Below, one piece after another: positions 27,715 to 40,449 of a stretch of 64,000 nucleotides of DNA. Both the position numbers and the translations under genes were made by a program. The notes below the pieces were generated by a model. It worked only from the letters and a program-made list of their open reading frames with translations. It had not been told where the DNA came from and searched no databases. Each line of letters opens with the position of its first letter. The first letter of the stretch is position 1. Origin of the DNA: Eleginops maclovinus (Eukaryota > Chordata > Actinopteri > Perciformes > Eleginopidae); assembly GCF_036324505.1 (NCBI RefSeq), contig NC_086354.1:8732795-8796794 (forward strand). The letters are read 5' to 3'.

Positions 27715-30700
27715 TGTGAGCATATAAATGAAACCAGAGAAGAGTGAAAGCTAAACATTCTCCAAGATCAATATTCCAATATCTAACATCAGGGAAGTCC
27801 AATAAGTACAACGCCAGGGACACTTCAATGGCAACATCAAGGCAGCAGGGTTTACACATACACACACATACACACATGCAAACGATTAGTGGGTTTCAGA
27901 TAGTGATCAGGCAAGCACCATAAAATCCATCCTACTTAGGCGAAAGGAATAATCCATTTGGGGACAGGTTTCAATACGGTCCATACTAACCATGTCACGG
28001 TGAAGCGCTCAACAAAAGCAATGGGGGATAATTTGGGGCAGAGATACATTGGCACATTTTTTGAGGCAATGAAGTGAGGTCATATTGCCGGAAGCAGAGA
28101 TAAGAATTAGCAATCAATGTTCATCAAGGTGGTTAACCTAATGGGCCTAAGGCCAACAAATGTGACCAAATACTGCTGGTTAAAATCTTTTTAAGCCATA
28201 GTGTTCGCTTTTGGTGAGTTGAGGCATGAGGGACATTTTGACCAGTTGCTTTCTCATCAGAGCTTAAGCTTTATAACTGACTGACATGTAATTATTTAGA
28301 TGTGGATTAAGACATTCCAGAGATGTTTGAAGATGTGACCTATGCTGGGTTAATTTAATAAAAAAGGAGACACCAGGCAGAGGAACATGTTTACAAAAAC
28401 TCCCTCTGCAATTCTTCCTTTTTGCTCATCTTTCACCCAAATTATTAAGTAGCCTCCATTAGTCTTAGGGCATCTTTGTTTGGACAATAAGCAATGAGGC
28501 TGAACTAATGACCCCTACCCTAATCACATCAGAGGAGAGGCTTATGCTCCTATACACATATGCGTGTGTGTGTGTGGGTGTGTGTGTTTGCGCAAAGTAA
28601 TGACCCCAACCACCAGTGGTCATCGCAGCACAGACCACCACTGGTCGATACCCTCCCATCTATCCCACCATCTCAACCATCTTACCCATCCTTCCTCCTC
28701 CTCCTCCTTCCCACAAAGCCCATTCACAGCCCCAATCAATGTCAAATTATGGGTTATTTATTGAATAATCAAAAAGGTATTATGGGTCCGACTGGCTGAC
28801 TAGCCTGCAGTGGTTGACAATAGGGAAATAGAAGGTGGTGGAGGGGGGGTGACTATTTATCAGCCTAGCTGCCATGCATGCATTTAAAATTAGGGTAATC
28901 AGTTGGCATGTAAACAGTAGGCCCAGCAGCTGGCTGCCAGACAGCTAAGCTATTACTCACTTGCCACTTATCATCGCTGACGTGAATGTGTATTTGTGTG
29001 TGTGTGTGTGTGTTTGAATGCGTGCATATATCAGAGGTGACAGAGTATACATTTAGGGATTGGTGGTACTTACGTTTGTTTTGAAAGAGTCTGTGTTTGT
29101 ATATATGAGCTTCTTTATATTACGTAAGTCAGTATTGGATCGCCTTTAACCTATTTGAAGGGATGCTGATACATTAAGTAGTAATAGAAGCGGATCCCAT
29201 CCACTGGTCTTCATCAGCTGATAATGTTTGTTAAGCTGTCATGGTCATGCCACATCACAACAGAGCTATCTTTAGGAACACCGAACAAAAAGCTAAGAAA
29301 AGCTCCAAACAATTAAGTAATTAATACTTGATCACTTTTTGGGGGGAAAAATAATTTCTCTTTTTTCATAAAGGTTTGTGTTATTTTTATGACAACCTAT
29401 GCATAGACGTTCCTAAATAAACCTTTAATCAGCGTAAATGTGGTTTACAGTATTTCTTCATTTTCTTAGCTCACGTAGATATATTGGTATTTAACACTGA
29501 GACTTTTGTGACAATGGTGGCATGACCGTACACACACACAAGAAAAGTATTCATAATCAATGCAGAAGACTGTAGGGGTTAAGGTTTGAAACCCAGAGTC
29601 CCTAGGCCACTTGTAAACTAATCTGCCAGGGCAGCCTTTGTGTCAGAGGTCAACAGGCATCATTACAGCGGGTGTGTAGGGGGCAGAGGAGAGGGCAAGT
29701 CTGCGTATGTGTGTGTGCGTGAGTGTGTGTTTGTGTGAAGGGCAGATGAGAGGGCAGGGTTTGGCCGCTGTGGGCAGATCGTCTTTCTCTCCAGAGCTTT
29801 GGCCTGTGAGGATTGGCTGCGTGCTGCTTGTGAGTGGAGGGCTCACTCTGACGGGGAGGACGAGACTTGGCAGACAAGACCTGATTTGTGTTACAAGCAA
29901 ACACTACTAGAGAGACTGTATGGGAAAAAAGATTATAATAATATCTAAGTTTGAGTGTGTGTCAATGACACAAATATATGTTTTAAGGACGAGGAGTACT
30001 ATGCAAGTGTTTTTTAATGTCAGGTGACAGACTTTGTGACGGCTATAGCTTCAAAACCGTGAAAGATGATGAATGGAAAGTTACATTTTTTAAGTTTAGA
30101 TCAAAATGAAAGTCTGGTTTGAAGATGGGTTTGATTCAAGAAGGTGAAAGGAGGGGAAGAGACCAATGAACTGCTCACTTTCAGCACCTGGCCAAATTTG
30201 GCATTGCAAAATGCTCTTCAAGAAGAGGACAACATTGTTGTTTTCTCTCAAATTGACAATTTTCTTAGTCTAGGTTTCCCTAAATGCACCATATCTATGT
30301 CTAAACCATGCTTCCACTATGGACCAATAACGAGGACATCTGAATTGGAATGCCAGTTCACCTAATTCCCAGCAAAAAACCCCCAAATATTTTAATTAAA
30401 TAAAAATAAACATCTTTGTAATTTTGTTGAACATATCCTTTAATAGGAGATTAAACGTGTGTACAGCTATATCTGTGAATGCACAGTCCACATTTATATG
30501 TCTATACATGCGTGCCTGTCACACTGACTGAGGTTAAACCTATAGCTTCAGGGTCTGTCTGTATGTATTAAATAAAGTGGCGTCTCGGTGTGTTCCCCTT
30601 AAACAGCCCTATCAATCTGGCCCACTTATGGACTCCATAAATTACAAGCCAATCACAAAGCCTCACTAATGCTCTGGCTGGAGCCTCTGTGCATGGGAGG

Positions 30701-32200
30701 CAGGGAGCAACAAGGAAAGGAAAGAGGGGCTGTTGGAAAGAAGCAGGAAAGTACAAAAAAGGGAGCAAACAATGGTGATACATAAAGTACAAGAACGTAA
30801 AGTAAAGAGGACAGTAACAGGAATTGAAGGCGATATAAAGAGATTTTTTAACCATCCTGTCCTGTATGTATCAGTCCATCTCGTGCTTTTAAGACCGCCG
30901 TTCTGTTGACACTTATTGCATGTCGCCATATTTTCATCCCTGAAAAAGCATTAGAAAAGCCAATGCCGGGGTGGGGTAAGTGAATTAGGATTGGTTTTTG
31001 CCTCCCCTGGCCACAGAGGGAGGTAGGGTTACCCACAATAAGATCAGAATGAGACCAATTTTGTTTCCGTCGCCATTCAAAACAAACAATGGGCACCTAA
31101 TAGCCCTGCAGCATCTGTGGCCTCGCTCGGGCCAAAACACACATGATGGCCCCTGGTCGATAGATGCCGACAGCTAGATGGACGATGAAGAGTCACGCAC
31201 AAAAGCACACACAAGCATGAACGCTGCCGCACACTTACGCAGGCAGACAGGCTCGCATGATTTTTCCCTGATAGCCGCGAGCTGCCTGGAACACTAGTTA
31301 GCGGTTGCTGTAAAAGTGGCCTGAGTGCTTCTGAAGACACCGATCATATCAGCAAAAAGAGAAGAATAGGGGCTTATCGACTCAGAGAGGGTGACGGACA
31401 GGGAGGGAAAGAGCGAGGATTGGTGGTCATGTCTAGCAACACATACTGGAGGTGATCTAATCTTGGGGCATTACACTGACAGACAGGCAGTGGTTACTCT
31501 TTGAAGATAGGAATGGATATATGGATGTCCAAGAGTTGCATCCGTGTTGTTCTGTCTGGGATAACTTCATGTTAAAATGCCTCCCTGCATTCATTTTGTA
31601 AACCAAAAATATTAATTTTCAGTGTAAGGTTTTCCTGATATTTAATTAATAGCTTTGGCCTTTGAACAGTTCTACACGGAAATAGACAACGCCAATTTGA
31701 GCTATAAAAGAAATGGGATTATTAAAAAACAAATGGTTATCGAAAAGAGTGTGACCCTTAATTATTTTCTCGGACCCACGTCCAACATGTTTTTACTGAA
31801 CAGTAATGTTTAAATATGATTGATCTGTAAAGTAATGATCTCAAACTAAATATGCTCAATGGTAACAAATAAAGAAGCCCAAGTCTTCAATATGTCCCCC
31901 TCTCTTTTTCGACCCAGGGAGATTGGCTAAAGTTAAATTGTTGTGCCTTAAAATCTATAGTTAACTCAAGGAGATGCGGGTAATAATTTGTGATAACAAG
32001 GAAAATGTCTAAGCGGGTCGTCCACCCATCTTATTTGCCCTCTGGGTTCTACAGGAAGGATGCTGCAGGTACAGCAACCTGACCTCACACTGCCCTCAGC
32101 TAATGACATTAGGACAAACACCTTGGTGTTGTAACAGGGTCACCCATGGTGCACCTATACAGACACACGCAGACATGCATGCACTTCAAATGGCCTATGA
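27715..32200. other. Putative intron, mostly unique
   Basis: Directly upstream, on the minus strand, of the 27.6-kb exon. It has few arrays. A near-direct repeat ACCACCAGTGGTC / ACCACCACTGGTC lies at 28609 and 28634. No further exon recognised. Confidence 0.5.
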
Positions 32201-32205
32201 ACATG

Positions 32206-32208
<3 letters not shown>

Positions 32209-32256
<48 letters not shown>
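32209..32256. repeat. (CA)n microsatellite
   Basis: CA run of 48 bases; first of a CA-GT-CA trio. Confidence 0.95.
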
Positions 32257-32261
<5 letters not shown>

Positions 32262-32348
32262 GTCCCAAGTCCCCTGGGCGAGCCGTTAAAGAAGCTTCCC
32301 CTCTCCGGTCGCCTCTCATTACAGCCCATTAGTCAGGTGCTTCTATCA

Positions 32349-32351
<3 letters not shown>

Positions 32352-32420
<69 letters not shown>

Positions 32421-32428
32421 TGTGTGCG
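32352..32428. repeat. (GT)n microsatellite
   Basis: GT run of about 77 bases with one TATG interruption near 32413; middle of a CA-GT-CA trio. Confidence 0.95.
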
Positions 32429-32524
32429 TGAGAGAGTGTGGGGTCACCCTTCACTGGCTAACAAGTGGGGTAACGGAGTTAGCAAGGGAGAGGCTAAGGG
32501 AGGAGGGGTGCTTACACCTGCCCA

Positions 32525-32674
<150 letters not shown>

Positions 32675-33099
32675 GGGGGTATCGATTGCAACCGCCATTT
32701 CACCTTTGCCTCTGTGACCTCCCCAACGATGTGTTTATTTACTCCACGGCGCACACAAACACACACGTTTGACACACGCTGCCTGTCACACACACACAAG
32801 TAACAAGGGCATTAAGGAAGCATATAGGGAGGCTGCTGTCACATTAGTTTAAATAACCCCCACAACACGGAGCACATTGACAGTGACTCTTTGGCCTTCC
32901 TTTAGTCATACAGCTCCACCTGAGACCAAGGAGACAGGAACTAATGGGAGAAGGGAAGAGGCCAGAAAAGGATGGAAAGAAGATAGAGGAAGATACATTT
33001 TTTCGCGGATTGTTCTGATGGCATGCAAACTAATATTTTACCACAAGGCAACAACTGAAGGTCTACATTTTGTAACAAATATTCTTCATAGACGTCAGA

Positions 33100-33272
33100 A
33101 CCGCATTTGGAGAGTGCAGTGTCCGCCTAAACCATGCCTTATATCACACGGTAAACAAAAGTGTAAGACAATGCTCCGGGTTCGGTCACAGCCAATGCTA
33201 CACCCTGCCACAAGGTTCCTAAAAACTGGGCCAGTAGTTTTTACGTAATCCTGTTGACAGGCAAAAAAATCC
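33100..33272 (+). repeat. Dispersed repeat family R1, copy 1
   Basis: Contains GCCTTATATCACACGGTAAA, CAGCCAATGCTACACCCTGC, ACTGGGCCAGTAGTTTTTAC and GTAATCCTGTTGACAGGC. This order matches a common teleost interspersed repeat with LINE-tail-like 3' end ('GCCCATGCTACACCCTTCCACC...GGGCCAGTAGTTTTTGCGTAATCCTG'). It is the longest of four copies in the window and is in the plus orientation. Confidence 0.55.
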
Positions 33273-34048
33273 AAGATAATAATCTGTAGCATTTCTCACA
33301 TAAATAAATTTTACCCCTCTTTACCAGCCCTTCCTACCCATTTTATGAGGGCATATCTTATCATCTGCGCCCCAAACCTCCTGATCAGAACCACGTAGAT
33401 ACACAGACAGAGATTGGTTTTATCTATGAAAGACTACCTACCTACCCTAAGGTGTCCTCTGGTAAGAGGTCACTATAGGATCTCAGCAGAAGGAACTTGA
33501 CAATCCACCGCCCCCCCCTTTTCTGCCTTCTGACACTTCAGCTGATAACATTATAACATAACGTGGAAGGGTCTTAAGATACGCAACATAGACTTTTATG
33601 AGTCTGCCAACCCCGTGATGAACTTTACCTTTACCTCCGTGTGGATCCAGAGGCAACACATAAAGCAAAGACATATGGTAGAACGTAAACCCAATTGGAC
33701 TAACATGTTGCTCTGTACGTAACCACTACATAACCTTATTAATATTATTTTAATAATGTTGCAACATGATGTTGATGCTGCAGACTTTAGTAATGCTAAT
33801 TTATCAGCAATAGTTTTTGTCGCAGTGGACGAATCATACCACTTATAACTTTAACTCATTTTATGGTGCCATATACAATATAGTAATGAGACAAAGTAGG
33901 CAGCAAAGTCCACGTCAGTTAGTTATTGGTTAAATTACTGACAAACAAAGGTAATGCTATAACTGAAATACTCAGAAGTAGGTGCATATGCATGTGTACC
34001 CATGTGCATCTTTTTCAGTTTGAATATCTTGTCCAGTTTGCATGCATG

Positions 34049-34050
<2 letters not shown>

Positions 34051-34113
<63 letters not shown>
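34051..34113. repeat. (GT)n microsatellite
   Basis: GT run of 63 bases preceded by CATGCATGCATG. Confidence 0.95.
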
Positions 34114-34116
<3 letters not shown>

Positions 34117-34290
34117 AATTGTCAGCCAGCTAGTAGCCAGGCATGTCATACATAGTGATTAGTAGTAAAATGTTAATGGGGGATCCATACATATGCCTAG
34201 CTGTCAACTTTACGATCGAGCCTCAGCATGCCAACCTGACTACAGACAGCCAGGACACAGACACAGTTGTACAAACACACACAAAGATGG

Positions 34291-34411
<121 letters not shown>

Positions 34412-36039
34412 GTCTCTTTCTGTCTCTAGTTTTGCAGTGCCACAGGGGCCAGTACCGTCACGGTGCTGTCAACGCCGGGTGCTCAGGGCCCTAAATGAAG
34501 GCATCAAGCGCTCACATCCCCCGCTGTAATAAAACCCAGTCAACAAGCCCCCGCCGCGGGCAACACATAATGGGCTTTTTATTTCCGTTTGGTCGCCCCA
34601 GCCTACTGAATTAAAGCCCAGTTTGGTGAATGGAAGACAAGGTGGTCTCAAGGTCACTGAGAGAGCTACAGGGTGAGGGGAACACCTTTATGTTTAGGTC
34701 AGAAGGTAAAGCATTGGAACATGAATTAAAATATCCAAGAAAAGTTTTCTAAGTGTTCTCATGTGTGTATTGTATCTAAGCAATCAAGTCTTAAATTGAA
34801 ATTTGAGTTTAATTTTGAGGTTTCAATGAGGTACCCAATATCAGTTCCTAGCATTTACACTTTGTGAAGTTAATGGATATATCTGGTATGCTCTGCCTTT
34901 AACATGGTTGGATAAATGTAATAAGTTTGCCTTCTTGGTTTTAACTACGGATCCTGTGTTGTTGTCTAATAATCCTCAAAAATGTAGGAGCAACTCAACG
35001 CTGCTGGCACCATTTCTAGTGAAAACGTAAATGAAGCTACCAGTTAGCAGCTCCACTAATGAGGAGCACAATTTGGAAGCAGGCCAACAAATCCACCGTG
35101 ACCCCCATTGATCTCACCTACCTGCCTCATTTAGGGAGCAACAGGAAGCAAATGATCTCTTCCCCAAAAGGCCAAGGGTCAGTCCATGTTGTTGTGTCGG
35201 AGCACACTAACTGGTGGAGTGTGTTGTGTGTGTGAGCATGTGTGTGAGAGAACAGGATACTCCATGTGCCATGGTATTCGGTAATGAGAGGAAAAAACAA
35301 CAGAGGAATAGACTGTAAACAGCGACAGGTGCCTTGTTAGGTTAGAATTACCATGGCGCACAAGAACACACACATACACACTTACACACCTGCAAGCCAC
35401 CATCTGGTAAATACTCTGGAGGAACATTTGAGCGTTTTGTTTTTGTAACTGACAAGATTATACAATGGAAGTGAATGCCAAATGTATTCAGTAAACTTTA
35501 AGCTTTCAATTAGATGTATGATTAGAATTCAGAAACCAAGATTTATAACGACAACACGTGTCGACTGAGTCAAATTTGAATTATGATGTATTCTGTGGGG
35601 TTATTTACATCTTATTATGTCCATATGTAATGTTTAACTAATAAAAGAAAGGGCCAGAAACTAGAAAGCGTCATTCGATTCAGATTTGAGCCAATCTGTT
35701 ACATAACTCTGTTAAAGTGGTCAGCTTCTGCCATTTTTGTGAATGAAACTACTGTTACTATTCATTTCATCCAACAGTGTGCAATAAACCTAGAAAAAAG
35801 AAAGGGATAACCCCAAATATGAGCAATAACTGCTGGAAAAATCCTACAGAAAACTTGTTTTTGAGCTTTTAACAATATATATCTGGGCTGTCTTTTTTGG
35901 GATAATGTGCCAAAAATGTGGATACTTTGGTTTGGCAATGGTTACTTAAAGGCCCATTACTTACTTCAACGTGACAGTAGATTATCTATTTCATGCCTAG
36001 CAATGGCTTTTTTTTTTGGTATGCTAAAAGTTTGGAATT

Positions 36040-36126
36040 TCATCTATATCCACCATTGGGATGAACTGTGCCAGTCCCAAAAGGCAACATCATGGGTGTT
36101 CACATACTTCTGAACATAAAGTGTGA
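36040..36126 (+). mobile_element. Degraded Tc1/mariner 3' end
   Basis: CACCATTGGGATGAACTG (36051-36068) encodes HHWDEL, matching the EHLWDEL region near the end of Tc1-like transposases. After a deletion, 36094-36125 reads GGTGTTCACATACTTCTGAA then CATAAAGTGTG, resembling the terminal inverted repeat of fish Tc1 elements. About 100-200 bases of coding sequence expected between them are missing. The AT-rich stretch 35890-36040 may belong to the same element but I cannot show it. Non-functional relic. Confidence 0.5.
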
Positions 36127-36904
36127 TTTTATAGGTGTAAAGGGGAGAGACAATGTCAGCTGTCAATTAAAGCCAAATGGCAAAAGTTGACATTTGAGGT
36201 TTTCTGCAAGAAATACAGCTGAAAGAGATACGTCATTATGGAAGAGGCTAACCATCACTGAAGTACTTAGTGAATTTCTCCTGATAAGGCAAGCTAGACC
36301 CCCTGTCAGGTGATACTTTACTTAATTGAGTGTGAAACCTTTATCACTATCAAGACAGAGACGTGAAAGAGAGATAGACGGATGAAAAAAGAAAGGTGAG
36401 AAAGAGATGGAAGTATAGGATGAAGGAGAGGCCAGAGAGAGACTTAAGAAGAGGAAAGAAAAGGTGGAGAAAGCAGAAGACGACGTGAGAGGTGAATGAG
36501 TGTCCCTCACCAGATGGAGTGGTCATATACGCAGGTACCCTCCAAATGAACCTCCACCCCTCCCCTCGTATTAACCCCCATTCCCTCCACCCCCGGTATA
36601 CTGAACCCCACCACTCCGTCATGCTATTACCTCCCTGTCTCTTTCATTATCTGCCGTGAACTCTAGGTAACCTCGTCGTGGCCATTCTTTATGTCATGGC
36701 CCGCAACGCAAGCCGTGATTTAGGCCCATCCAGTCCACCTAATTTGATTTCATCATCACGGGGCGCAGCGAGAAATAGGGGGGAGGAGGGATATGTTGTG
36801 GGAGAGAAGAGGGGGGAGACGCGAAAGGAGAGGGAGGAGAAGGTGGAGGTGATCATGGTGTAAGGGTTTGGAGGGAAAGAGGTAAAGGGATCTCAGGAGG
36901 GGGT

Positions 36905-37045
36905 CACATTGGTAAGCGTTAGCCGACGACTTGAAGAGGCTAATAAAGTAATCAAGGCCTGCGTTACATGGCCATAATATTCGCCCTTAAACACTGATAA
37001 CTATTACCAGGCACAATCATTAGCCAACATTAATAGCTTTTACCT
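36905..37045. promoter_or_regulatory. Candidate regulatory island
   Basis: GGCTAATAAAGTAATCAAGG, GCCATAATATTCGCCC, GATAACTATTACC, AATCATTAGCC and CATTAATAGC form an even spread of AT-core motifs over 130 bases of unique sequence lying between purine-rich and pyrimidine-rich tracts. Confidence 0.3.
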
Positions 37046-37270
37046 CCTGTACACCCCTGTCCACCTCTACGTCTCTTTACGCTGCTGTCTCTTCCACTTT
37101 TATTTCTTTAGGTACATTCCATTTCTTCCATCCCTCCTTTAATTAAGACCAAAATAGCCCAAACAACACTCAATTATCCTCCCAAGAAGGACGCCCTATC
37201 AGATGACCAACACACCCAACCCTCACCCTAAGACTATTATCTGGCCTTAATCTTAAGCAAACATTCTAAT

Positions 37271-37459
37271 ATGGGCGCCATTTCTTTTTTTGGGCCAGGT
37301 TAGGCTTTATTGGAGAGTGACCGTGTTGAATGTGGGAGACATAGGCGTGACATGGTTCCAGACTCGAACCTGGGTCCTCCGCACTGGAACTGAGTCCCAA
37401 TTCATTGGCCGCCAGCTCTACCAAGTGAGCTATACAGCGGCTCGATGGGCGCCATTTCT
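37271..37459. repeat. 15-bp target-site duplication pair around the SINE
   Basis: The two outer 15-base blocks (37271-37285 and 37445-37459) both read ATGGGCGCCATTTCT with no mismatch. They mark the pre-insertion target and the exact boundaries of the retrotransposed element. Confidence 0.85.
37286..37444 (-). mobile_element. tRNA-derived SINE with intact target-site duplication
   Basis: On the minus strand TAGCTCACTTGG (37432-37421) is an A box and GGTTCGAGTCT (37370-37360) a B box, about 50 bases apart, followed by a body of about 70 bases and a short A-run (plus-strand T run at 37286-37291). The insert is bounded by the perfect 15-base direct repeat ATGGGCGCCATTTCT at 37271-37285 and 37445-37459, a target-site duplication expected of LINE-mediated insertion. 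The perfect duplication implies a fairly young insertion. It is not a functional tRNA gene, because the head does not close into a full cloverleaf and is followed by unrelated sequence. Confidence 0.8.
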
Positions 37460-38649
37460 AAAGAATGCTCATATTCATCATTTTGGAAGGCAATGTAAAA
37501 TTGAATTGGAAAATGTTCCGATGGGGTATTGTCTTTGACATTTGGCTTCTACACTATTCTATACAAGTTATAAAAGTTTTGGAGCATGCATAGTCAATGT
37601 ATTGTCTATTCGTCTGTGTGTTTATATCATTTATCAGAGTCTGTCTGGCCTAACAGCTCATGTGACAATTAGCCAATGCAGAGCAGAAATAAAAGCCTGA
37701 CAATCCACAGCTGCTGATAGTATGTTTCTATCATTGACACATACTTTGCCTACACAAGGGAAGCACGCTGGCGCACACACACTCGTGCACAGGCACATAT
37801 TCAGACCGGCAGACAGGCTTGTACCCTCCTCTGTTTGACACACAGACACAGACACTGTCATTGCGGGGTAATCATCAGCCATTAGGATACATGAGTAAGA
37901 CAACAAAGCAAAGTGTCTTCATTTCCAGACCGGCTATTATCTTTCACTCAATACACCATAAAGGAAAGGAGGAAATTTAGAGAGGCCGCACTGTTAAGGC
38001 CGTATATGTAGTTAACTTTGAGTTGAGCCTAAGATGAAATTACGTTATGTCTTTGTTAGCTTGTTATAGTGAGGAGGGAGGGGGGGGGATTGTAGACGGA
38101 GGAAGACAGACATTCAAATAGAAAGTCTAGACAGAGATGCAGAAATGATACTCTTCTTCCTCCCTGTTTTTTCTCTCTTCAATGCTTTGAGTAGCCAACA
38201 AGCGATGTCACAAATACACTCTGGCAGCTCGATTGAACTCCAAGTGCAATGAGGCATCTAATTCAACTGAAAAGAATATTCTGTATACAAACCAACTTTT
38301 CGAGGTTACGGATAAAAAAAAAAGGAGACACGGATTGAATACACGGCGATGATTGAATACAAATCCATAGGTAATGACATCAGTATTTTCGCGTTTAAAA
38401 CTGGAACCATCTATCAAAGTCAGAGCTGAGGAGAACGCCTCTTCACTCCTCAATATACGTAACTCTTTGACGGGAACTACATGGTAATGCATAACGATCG
38501 CTTGAATGCGATTATCTTCCAGAGGGAGGAAAAATGGCCATCTATTTTCAGAGTGTTTGAGAGCGTTTGAGTGTGTGTAACAAAGTCAACCCCAGACACT
38601 TGTACAAACCTCTCCTGTTCCAGAAAGGGTATTTATGCTTGACGTAAGT

Positions 38650-38694
38650 GCACACACACACACACACACAGACACAGACACAGACACAGACACA

Positions 38695-38780
<86 letters not shown>
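38650..38780. repeat. (CA)n with (ACAGAC)n block
   Basis: CA run containing about five CAGACA hexamer units (about 38669-38698), then about 80 bases of pure CA. The hexamer block indicates a second slippage period. Confidence 0.95.
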
Positions 38781-38781
<1 letters not shown>

Positions 38782-39807
38782 AGTAGGCTGATTGTTACTG
38801 AAGCTATTCACCAGTCAGTCAATCAGCCGCCAACTGTGGTCATTCAGTTGTGATGATGCATGTGGGTAAATTTGTGCGTTTCAGTGTTTGAGTGCCATTG
38901 CAAAAAAAAAAACTTTATGTATGAGAGCAATTTAGGTGTCAGTCCTAAAACAACAAAGTAACAATTGTAAGGTGGAGTTATTTCAAGTACTAACAAAAGT
39001 ATTTATTTTAACCGAAAGCACAATAACAAGTGAATTAGTTTGAATTCACAATGTGTGTTAAAGTCCGTTAAAATTTGACGCCAATGGGTACGGACCAATC
39101 GTCTGTACAGCATGTAAAGAGACTGTGATGAAAAGGGGTACCAAATGTTCTAAAGTCTACACTTTCAGTAGGTGCTGTTGCTACTTTGTGGCAAAAACCA
39201 ACTTGGCATACACTTGACTTCCTGACAACACTCCAGAAAGACCCTAGGCCGACCAATCAAAGAAAATACCATGTGTCAATAAGTGTATTATAGAGGTGAT
39301 GCTAGCCGTTACCTTCTGTTTTTAGTCGTCATGCGTAGCTAAGCTTAACTAAATCTTGGGGGAAAGGAAATATTTCCAAAAACAACAATCTATTCTTCTT
39401 AAGGAATGTATTTCTGCTTGTCTCTCCGTTAGCTATTGCTCATATCTGATGTGAAAACCTGTTGTTTAAGTGCTCTGGTGGTATAACTGTAAAATAAACA
39501 CCCCTACACCCCCTGTGTTTGCTTGCACAAAGCTAGTATGGGAGGGCGATGAACTTGGGAGGAAGGATGTTATTATTATCGATAGGAATGAATGCCAATA
39601 CTGAGAATTTGAGTTGTAATAAAGCATATATTTCAATAAATATTTGAAGCCAACTATTTTTTCAAATAATTCCTATTTGGTGAGAAGCATCACTGCTGCA
39701 GCAGTAGAGCAAACATCCAAAACGTGACACTTCAGTGACGACTAAATATTTAATCAGTGCCAGTTATTTTCTGCCAGGTTATGCCTCCATCTGCGTAGCA
39801 CCAGATC

Positions 39808-39810
<3 letters not shown>

Positions 39811-39900
<90 letters not shown>
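39811..39900. repeat. (GT)n microsatellite
   Basis: Pure GT run of about 90 bases. Confidence 0.97.
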
Positions 39901-39902
<2 letters not shown>

Positions 39903-40375
39903 GGACCTCAAAAGGAAGGAGTAGAAGAAAGGACTGTCTGAATTCGTCTCTGTGTTTCTCACTCACACACACTTAGTTTGTGCGCTCATACTGGCATCAT
40001 TACAACAACGCTGCTGTATGCAAAGACCATATGTTCAATTTAGGGAACGCCAAGATATCATTGATAATGATTGCAGCGATGATGATGTGTGTATGAGAGG
40101 GAAACATAGAGGGTGGGGTCCATCACATGAGTCATTGCGTAGCATATAGCGTGTATAGGTTCAGTTTCTCCTCATTCTGCTGCTGTGTGTAATCTCCATG
40201 TGTTCCATTTTATTTAAAGGGGATTATATGTGTTCATTTCGAGGGTGTCAGGGTCATTCTGGCATGCTCCGCTTTAAGTACGTGAATTCTCTTTAATCTT
40301 TGACTCTTAAAGCGTTCCAATTTGTAACAAAAGTGTCATTTATATTGTAGGACAAATAAGAGACAAAAACGTTCA

Positions 40376-40449
40376 ACTTACCTGAGAGAAGAAGCGAAAA
40401 GAAGATGAAGAGGACATGAAACCAAAAAGAGAAAGAGACAATATTAGAA
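40376..40449 (-). other. Candidate recursive (ratchet) splice site 1
   Basis: Read on the minus strand, a pyrimidine-rich tract of about 50 bases (40389-40440) ends in CTTCTTCTCTCAG and is followed with no gap by GTAAGTTGAA. A branch-point-like TTCTAAT lies at 40449-40443, about 60 bases upstream. An acceptor fused directly to a near-consensus donor is the hallmark of a recursive splice site, known in long vertebrate neuronal-gene introns. It lies 12.7 kb upstream of the 27.6-kb exon on the same strand. An alternative is an ordinary exon ending in CAG|GTAAGT: the upstream sequence is open in one frame from an ATG at 40466-40464 and would encode a hydrophobic leader-like peptide, but no clear separate acceptor is visible. 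Confidence 0.4.

Larger units (their letters stand above)
34412..38645. other. Non-coding block with transposon relics
   Basis: Holds the Tc1-like end (36.1 kb), purine-rich tracts (36.35-36.49 and 36.77-36.90 kb), the island at 36.9 kb and the SINE at 37.3 kb. Remaining sequence is unique and non-coding to my reading. Confidence 0.55.

Noticed and set aside
28609..28646. Near-direct repeat ACCACCAGTGGTC / ACCACCACTGGTC
   Set aside because: Short and GC-limited; could fold as a small hairpin but no surrounding structure supports a function.
29060..29090. Other GTAAGT/GTGAGT motifs (for example minus strand near 29072, plus strand near 14709 and 30976)
   Set aside because: Not preceded by a pyrimidine tract ending in AG, so they do not fit an acceptor-donor fusion and have no adjacent coding frame.
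37286..37444. Possible tRNA gene on the minus strand
   Set aside because: A and B boxes are present, but the sequence continues into a non-tRNA body with an A tail and target duplications, so it is a SINE.
38208..38492. 94-codon minus-strand open frame in unique sequence
   Set aside because: No splice sites at plausible ends and no family resemblance; length is within chance for 64 kb.
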